From: an uncultured Bacteroidales bacterium
GTDB lineage: Bacteria; Bacteroidota; Bacteroidia; Bacteroidales; P3
Direction of reading: 5' to 3'
Assembly (NCBI GenBank): GCA_947097635.1
Contig: CAMURW010000022.1
Location: 1-11,527, forward strand
Length of the DNA stretch: 11,527 bases
Shown: positions 7,635 to 11,527 of the stretch, one piece after another
How the letters are laid out: every line of letters starts with the position of its first letter
Numbering within the stretch: the stretch's first letter is position 1
Translations under genes and position numbers: made by a program
The notes under the pieces: model-generated
What the model was told of the DNA's origin: nothing
Seen by the model: only the letters and a program-made list of their open reading frames with translations
Databases searched by the model: none

Positions 7635-8042
7635 ATTTTTTTTGTTTTTTTATATCGTTTCGTCCGTCTTGGATTTCCGTCCCGCGGACACTTACTATAC
7701 ACGCAAATGCCGTGCCACGGGAATAGAAACCCGCAAGGACGTGCCATTTTGTCCGAATTCTCCAAAATAGGCCCGTAGAAGACTGTCATATTGTCACTTT
7801 CGGAGCATTCTTGGCTATCGCGGACGGGCAATTTCGGCGCACACAAAAGAAGACGATTTTGTGAAATAACGGTGGTGGAAGAGCGTATTTTTTCAACCGA
7901 CCATTATTGACAAGTCGATAAAACAACGTTTTACAACAAATTATATTTCAGTATTATAAGCACAAATATCAACAAATATTTGAAAAAATATTTTGCCAAT
8001 TAAAAAGATTGTTGTACTTTTGCATTTCAAATAGCTAAAGAA
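7635..8042. other. Divergent intergenic region between hsp20 and rpmG
   Basis: This stretch separates two divergently transcribed genes. Its rpmG-proximal part (about 7860–8040) is strongly AT-rich and holds the rpmG promoter plus two adjacent short palindromes, CAAATATTTG (7973–7982) and AAAATATTTT (7985–7994), the second overlapping the -33 element. The hsp20-proximal part has no recognised motif. A minus-strand open frame of 79 codons over 7607–7846 overlaps the hsp20 start and shows no protein-like features. No rpmB gene is present here. Confidence 0.6.
7992..8022 (+). promoter_or_regulatory. Bacteroidota-type promoter of rpmG–DUF4295
   Basis: A TTTG at 7992–7995 and TACTTTTG at 8015–8022 are separated by exactly 19 bp, matching the Bacteroidota housekeeping consensus TTTG-N19-TAnnTTTG in both halves. 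Transcription should begin near 8028–8030, leaving a leader of only about 13–15 nt before the rpmG ATG. Confidence 0.85.
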
Positions 8043-8231
8043 ATGTCAAAGAAAAATAAAGACGCAAGAGTTCAGGTTATCCTGGAATGTACGGAGCAGA
8101 AAGCAAGTGGAGTACCGGGCATGTCGCGCTATGTCACGACCAAGAATAAGAAGAACACTCCCGGTCGCTTGGAATTGAAAAAATATAACCCTTATCTTAA
8201 GAAAGTTACCGTTCACAAGGAGATTAAATAA
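8043..8231 (+). CDS. rpmG: 50S ribosomal protein L33 (bL33)
   Basis: This is a small basic protein of the large ribosomal subunit. The 62-residue product has the family features: a beta-strand start VQVILECTEQ (10–19), the motif YVTTKNKKNTPGRLELKKYNP (30–50, split here as YVTTKNKKN and TPGRLELKKYNP), and a C-terminal lysine-rich tail ending HKEIK. It has a single cysteine (Cys16) and no CxxC pairs, so it is the zinc-independent form. The start is fixed by the short leader after a strong promoter. It sits 26 bp before the DUF4295 gene and is very likely cotranscribed with it. In Bacteroides relatives rpmB commonly precedes it; here it is the first gene of the transcript. Confidence 0.97.
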   Translation: MSKKNKDARVQVILECTEQKASGVPGMSRYVTTKNKKNTPGRLELKKYNPYLKKVTVHKEIK

Positions 8232-8257
8232 TTAAAGTAAAGAAAGGAAACTGACAC

Positions 8258-8413
8258 ATGGCAAAGAAAGTTGTTGCTACCCTGAAAACCAACACGGGTA
8301 AGGGCTTCGCTAAAGTGATACGTATGGTGCGTTCCCCTAAAACGGACGCTTATATGTTTTCGGAAGAGATCGTCCCCTCCGACAACGTTCAGGAGTATCT
8401 GAAGAAGAAATAA
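8258..8413 (+). CDS. DUF4295 family small basic protein (probable Bacteroidota ribosomal protein bL38)
   Basis: This 51-residue gene is short enough to be missed by length cut-offs. It starts MAKKVVATLKTNTGKGFAKV, has a central MVRSPKTDAYMF segment and ends EYLKKK. The family is known as DUF4295 and occurs next to rpmG in Bacteroidota. From memory, a protein of this type was assigned as a lineage-specific large-subunit protein, bL38, in a Flavobacterium johnsoniae ribosome structure; I could not check that the two are the same family. Small size, high basicity and coexpression with bL33 fit a ribosomal role. A purine-rich AAAGAAAGGAAA lies upstream of the ATG. Transcription probably ends at the 8648–8672 terminator. 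Confidence 0.92.
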   Translation: MAKKVVATLKTNTGKGFAKVIRMVRSPKTDAYMFSEEIVPSDNVQEYLKKK

Positions 8414-8647
8414 TCCCCCCTGCCTTGCCGGCTATATGCATGGTGAAAAGTCCCATACATAACTACAGAATAACAGAAAATACGCAGCGCGCCGAGCATG
8501 GCAAAAAAGAGGCACATCTGTTGCCTAGACGTGCCACCCCGCTTAGAACATTCGTAAAAGAATAAGCATATAAAGAGAGAATAAGAGAAAAAACTGAACA
8601 AAGAATAAGAGAATAATAGAAATTTTTTTCATACGATTTTGTTTTGG
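8414..8647 (+). other. Gene-free 3' region of the rpmG transcript, with a hairpin and AG-rich repeats
   Basis: About 234 bases separate the DUF4295 stop from the terminator hairpin. No protein is supported; a 70-codon minus-strand frame overlaps the DUF4295 gene and looks random. The region holds an imperfect hairpin (8511–8535: GGCAC-A-TCT, loop GTTGCCT, AGA-C-GTGCC) and an A/G-rich tract with AGAATAAG at 8559, 8578 and 8602. The 12-mer AGAATAAGAGAA occurs exactly twice (8578–8589 and 8602–8613). It could be a long 3' UTR, a 3'-derived small RNA or decayed sequence. Confidence 0.5.
8578..8613. repeat. Exact 12-bp direct repeat in an AG-rich tract
   Basis: AGAATAAGAGAA occurs at 8578–8589 and again at 8602–8613, with shorter AGAATAA cores upstream. 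The sequence is low-complexity, so chance or slippage is a sufficient explanation. Confidence 0.5.
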
Positions 8648-8672
8648 CCTCGCTGAGAAGCGAGGTTTTTTT
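8648..8672 (+). terminator. Intrinsic terminator of the rpmG–DUF4295 transcript
   Basis: A perfect 7-bp stem CCTCGCT/AGCGAGG (8648–8654 and 8659–8665) with a GAGA loop is followed directly by seven T residues (8666–8672). On the opposite strand the stem is not followed by a T tract, so it serves plus-strand transcription and only weakly, if at all, the converging GSCFA transcript, whose stop is 4 bp away. Confidence 0.88.
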
Positions 8673-8676
8673 GTGT

Positions 8677-9633
8677 CTATACTTCTTTTCTGTGGCAGGC
8701 TATCAATTCCTGCAGTTCCCGCTCCAGCGCCGTTGTTCTGGCTTGGTGCGCGCGGTATTCGTGGCTGTCGGGGAAGAGAGGTCGATGCTGCTGCATCTTA
8801 TGAAGCTGCTCGGCTTTGTTTACTATCTGCTGCGTGGCGGCGCCCATGTAGCAGGACAGGAAACGCTGCCATATAATATCTACGGCAAGGGAGCTGGGGT
8901 GCAGCATGTCGTCGGCATAGAATCGGTAATCCCTCAGTTCGTCCATCATCAGCTCGTAGGAAGGGAAGTAGCCTATGGTGTGGCCGGCTCGTCGTCCCAC
9001 CAGACGGTCTATTGCCAGCAATAGCGTGGACTTGGAGAGCTGGTCTTCGTGCGCGCCATCCTTCCAGTGGCGGATAGGGCTGACGGTGAAGACGACCTTC
9101 TGTATGCCGCGCGGCAGCTGGAAGATGACCTGCTGCCACTGACCCACGATGTCGTCCACCGCGAGACGCTGCCTGATGAATTGCTGCTGCGGCACCTTGT
9201 GGCAGTTGCCCACCACGCGCCCGTCGTGTTTCAGCCTGTATACATTGGCAGTGCCAAAGGTGACGATGAGCGTGGTACAGCCCTCCAGAAAGTGGTGTGC
9301 ACGATACAGAGCCTCGTTGCAGGCCCGCAAGGTCTCCTGCGGGGTGGGACGCGAAAAGCCGCTATGGTGCAACCAGCTGTGCCATTGCCCCTGCTGCTGC
9401 ACCAGGTCGGCGGCAGTGATGGGAGTTGCCTCCACACAGTGTTGCAGGCACATGGCTATGGAAGAGGGGTTGTAGAGTATGCCGAAGGGGTTGCACAGCA
9501 CGTCGAAAGCTGCCGCCTCAAGGTGGGCACCGATGTTGTCCGTGAAGCAGGAGCCCATCAGCAGCACACGGTCGCCATAGTTCAACGTGATGCCGCCCGG
9601 CTCTGGAATAATGGGAGTGGTGAGATTATTCAT
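8677..9633 (-). CDS. GSCFA domain-containing protein (SGNH-hydrolase-like)
   Basis: The 318-residue product carries the family-defining motif GSCFTDNIG (27–35), where Ser28 sits like the nucleophile in the GDS motif of SGNH hydrolases. It also has a conserved VTFGTANVYRL segment (124–134), FTVSPIRHWKDG (182–193), SYELMMDELRDYRFYADDMLHPS (225–247; key parts SYELMMDELRD and DDMLHPS) and WQRF (255–258). The DDMLHPS segment is placed where the catalytic Asp and His of SGNH enzymes lie. The substrate of this family is not established as far as I know. There is no signal peptide or membrane segment, so it is probably cytoplasmic. It begins 24 bp after the dnaE stop and is probably cotranscribed with it. 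It converges with the DUF4295 transcript. Confidence 0.93.
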   Translation of the reverse strand: MNNLTTPIIPEPGGITLNYGDRVLLMGSCFTDNIGAHLEAAAFDVLCNPFGILYNPSSIAMCLQHCVEATPITAADLVQQQGQWHSWLHHSGFSRPTPQETLRACNEALYRAHHFLEGCTTLIVTFGTANVYRLKHDGRVVGNCHKVPQQQFIRQRLAVDDIVGQWQQVIFQLPRGIQKVVFTVSPIRHWKDGAHEDQLSKSTLLLAIDRLVGRRAGHTIGYFPSYELMMDELRDYRFYADDMLHPSSLAVDIIWQRFLSCYMGAATQQIVNKAEQLHKMQQHRPLFPDSHEYRAHQARTTALERELQELIACHRKEV

Positions 9634-9657
9634 TATAGGATTTACGAAGTGATGCCG

Positions 9658-11527
9658 TCACATCACCTTGCCGTTGAGGATAATACGCGACACTTGCGGC
9701 ATCCGCTGCAACGCCGACAAGAACTGGGTGGGATTCACGCGCAGGCTCGGTGCGTTCATGCTGAGGCTGCGCGTGGCGGCATAGTCGTCCACAGTGACGC
9801 TGACAGTGGCGCCCTCCCTGGCCTTGGTCTTACAATGCCGTGAGATTTTCAGAAACTGGTTGCAGAAGTCCTCGTCAACGTCTGGCAGGGCGATGCGGAA
9901 ACGTATGCTGCGACATCTCTTGTCCAGCACATCTCCCAGTGCCATCATCTCCGTGATATGCACGCGGGGCCTCGACTTGTGTTCTACGCCCTGCTCGTCC
10001 TTGCTGATCCACTGCGACACCCGTCCGGAGATGTAGAGGAACAGACCCGTGGTGCAATAGTTCTTGTACTTGAGGAAGTCGCTGCCGAAGAGCCTCAGTT
10101 CATAACGCCCCACATAGTCCTCCAGCATCATGCTTCCATAGGCGTTGCCGTTCTTTTGCGAGATGGCACTCTTGCAGCTGGTGACCATGCAGGCGATGTG
10201 GAAGTCCTGGTTCACAATGGAGTCCAGATGGTTGAGGTCGTCCACGGTGTGGTCGGCGAAATTCTGTATGGTGAGCGTAAAGTCGTCCATGGGATGTCCG
10301 CTGAGGTAGAATCCCAGCACCTCGTATTCGTAGCGGCAGCGTTCTATGTTGCTCCAGGGGTCGCACTCTGGGATGATGGGGAGCGTCTCTTCCTTGAGTT
10401 CCTCGCTCATGTCGAAGATGCTGGTCTGCGCGCTGTTGGCGTTGTTCTGCTGCACGGCCCATTTCATAAGTTTGTCCAGCACACGGGGTTGCCCGTCGCC
10501 TGGGATGTCCTGATGGAAATATTGTGCACGGTGTAGGTCGAAGTCGTCCATGGCACCACTCTTCACCAGCACCTCCAGGTTCTTGCTGTTCATGCAGCCC
10601 ATCTTCACGCGGCTCAGGAAGTCGAAGATATCCTGGAAAGGACCATCCTTCTCACGTTCCTCTATCACCGCTATGCTGGCAGCATCGCCCATGCCCTTGA
10701 TGGCACTGAATCCGAATAGTATCTGCCCCTGCGCGTTGACGGAGAAGTTCACGTCGCTTTGGTTGATGTGGGGCAGCAGTATCTGCAGCCTCATGCGGCG
10801 GCATTCGGCGAGCAGCTTGGTGAGCTCGTCGGGGTCGCCCTTGCTGCTGGTCATCACAGCCGACATATACTCGGCGGGATAGTGTGCCTTGAGATACGCT
10901 GTCTGGTAGGCCACCCAGGCGTAGCAGGTGGCGTGGGACTTGTTGAAGGCATAACTGGCAAACTTCTCCCAGTCCTTCCATATCTTCTCCAGCACCTCGT
11001 CCTTATGGCCGCGTTCTACGCCTTGTTTCATGAACTTATCCTTCAGTTCCAGCATCTTGGCAATCTGTTTCTTGCCCATGGCCTTACGCAGGGTGTCACT
11101 CTCGCCGCGTGTGAAGCCCGCCAACTTGCGACTCAGCAGCATCACCTGTTCCTGATATACGGTGATGCCGTAAGTCTCATGCAGGTATTCTTCCATGTCC
11201 GGGTCGTCGTAGGCTATCTCCTCGCGACCATGCTTGCGGTTAATGAAAGAGGGGATGTAGTCCATAGGACCTGGACGGTAGAGAGCGTTCATTGCAATGA
11301 GATCCTCGAAGACTGTGGGCTTCAGCTGGCGCAGGTAGTTCTGCATGCCGGCACTTTCGAACTGGAAGGTACCGATGGTACTGCCCTCCTGAAAGAGTTT
11401 GAAGGTGAGTTCGTCGTCGATAGGTATTTGGTCGATGTTCACCTCCACGCCGTGGTTCTTCTTTATCATGTGCAAGGCCTCCTTGATGATGGTGAGGTTC
11501 TTTAGCCCCAGAAAGTCCATCTTGATG
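9658..11527 (-). CDS. dnaE: DNA polymerase III alpha subunit, C-terminal half (5' end outside window)
   Basis: This is the catalytic subunit of the replicative polymerase. About 622 codons are visible, roughly half of a full-length protein; the frame runs off the right edge without a start. Residues are counted from the Met at 11518–11520. MDFLGLKNLT (1–10) matches the E. coli segment holding the third catalytic aspartate, so Asp2 is probably that residue. Further family blocks are YRPGPM (81–86), YGITVYQEQVMLLSRKLAGF (117–136), LRKAMGKK (144–151) and SYAFNKSH with YLKAHYPAEYMSAVM (189–223). The HhH region includes FGFSAIKGMGDA (269–280). QTSIF (365–369) matches the internal beta-clamp binding motif (QADMF in E. 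coli). LGFYLSGHP (402–410) precedes an OB-fold domain (about 438–525). The C-terminus ends NGKVM. The visible half looks intact, and GSCFA follows 24 bp downstream. Confidence 0.97.
   Translation of the reverse strand, partial: IKMDFLGLKNLTIIKEALHMIKKNHGVEVNIDQIPIDDELTFKLFQEGSTIGTFQFESAGMQNYLRQLKPTVFEDLIAMNALYRPGPMDYIPSFINRKHGREEIAYDDPDMEEYLHETYGITVYQEQVMLLSRKLAGFTRGESDTLRKAMGKKQIAKMLELKDKFMKQGVERGHKDEVLEKIWKDWEKFASYAFNKSHATCYAWVAYQTAYLKAHYPAEYMSAVMTSSKGDPDELTKLLAECRRMRLQILLPHINQSDVNFSVNAQGQILFGFSAIKGMGDAASIAVIEEREKDGPFQDIFDFLSRVKMGCMNSKNLEVLVKSGAMDDFDLHRAQYFHQDIPGDGQPRVLDKLMKWAVQQNNANSAQTSIFDMSEELKEETLPIIPECDPWSNIERCRYEYEVLGFYLSGHPMDDFTLTIQNFADHTVDDLNHLDSIVNQDFHIACMVTSCKSAISQKNGNAYGSMMLEDYVGRYELRLFGSDFLKYKNYCTTGLFLYISGRVSQWISKDEQGVEHKSRPRVHITEMMALGDVLDKRCRSIRFRIALPDVDEDFCNQFLKISRHCKTKAREGATVSVTVDDYAATRSLSMNAPSLRVNPTQFLSALQRMPQVSRIILNGKVM

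Noticed and set aside
7607..7846. 79-codon ORF upstream of hsp20
   Set aside because: It overlaps the hsp20 start and has no recognisable motif or supporting context.
8389..8601. 70-codon Phe/Tyr-rich minus-strand ORF after DUF4295
   Set aside because: It overlaps the DUF4295 3' end antisense, and its aromatic-rich content follows from the AG-rich plus strand.
8648..8672. Bidirectional terminator serving GSCFA as well
   Set aside because: On the minus strand the stem is followed by CCAAAACAAAATC, not a T tract, so only the plus-strand function is supported.

Overview
This window reads as a chromosomal segment of a Bacteroidota bacterium, most likely a Prevotella-like member of Bacteroidales. 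Four things support this. There is a rpmG–DUF4295 pair, and DUF4295 is essentially confined to this phylum. A promoter has the Bacteroidota form TTTG-N19-TAnnTTTG. There is a GSCFA-family protein. Finally, there is a giant secreted protein built of alternating fibronectin type III and jelly-roll/cleaved-adhesin modules. The genus is an inference.

Positions 1–6421 (minus strand) hold one very large gene whose 3' end lies outside the window. I translated it codon by codon. From the ATG at 6343 it is open for at least 2,114 codons. The only in-frame stop is a TAA at 6350–6352, exactly between a 23-residue signal-peptide-like leader (start at 6421) and the mature protein. The gene is either a recent nonsense pseudogene, a sequencing error, or a protein restarting at 6343 without its export signal. 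The long open frames on the plus strand across this gene are antisense shadows.

Positions 6422–7170 have no supported gene. They contain a -7-like promoter element for the giant gene, five degenerate copies of an 11-bp tandem repeat (6870–6924), and a 34-nt perfect-palindrome terminator (7060–7093). The terminator belongs to the small heat-shock protein gene at 7171–7620 (minus), which has an unusually clear Shine-Dalgarno sequence for this phylum.

Positions 7621–8672 contain a divergent intergenic region with a textbook Bacteroidota promoter, followed by rpmG and a 51-residue DUF4295 gene on the plus strand. About 235 nt of gene-free sequence then leads to an intrinsic terminator. The neighbours usually seen beside this pair (rpmB upstream, ftsY downstream) are absent.

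Positions 8677–11527 (minus) hold the C-terminal half of DNA polymerase III alpha (dnaE, running off the right edge), followed 24 bp later by a GSCFA-domain gene, probably in one transcript. The region is mostly housekeeping. I see no CRISPR array, transposase, phage gene, tRNA or rRNA. The strongest oddity is the stop codon that separates the signal peptide from the giant surface protein.
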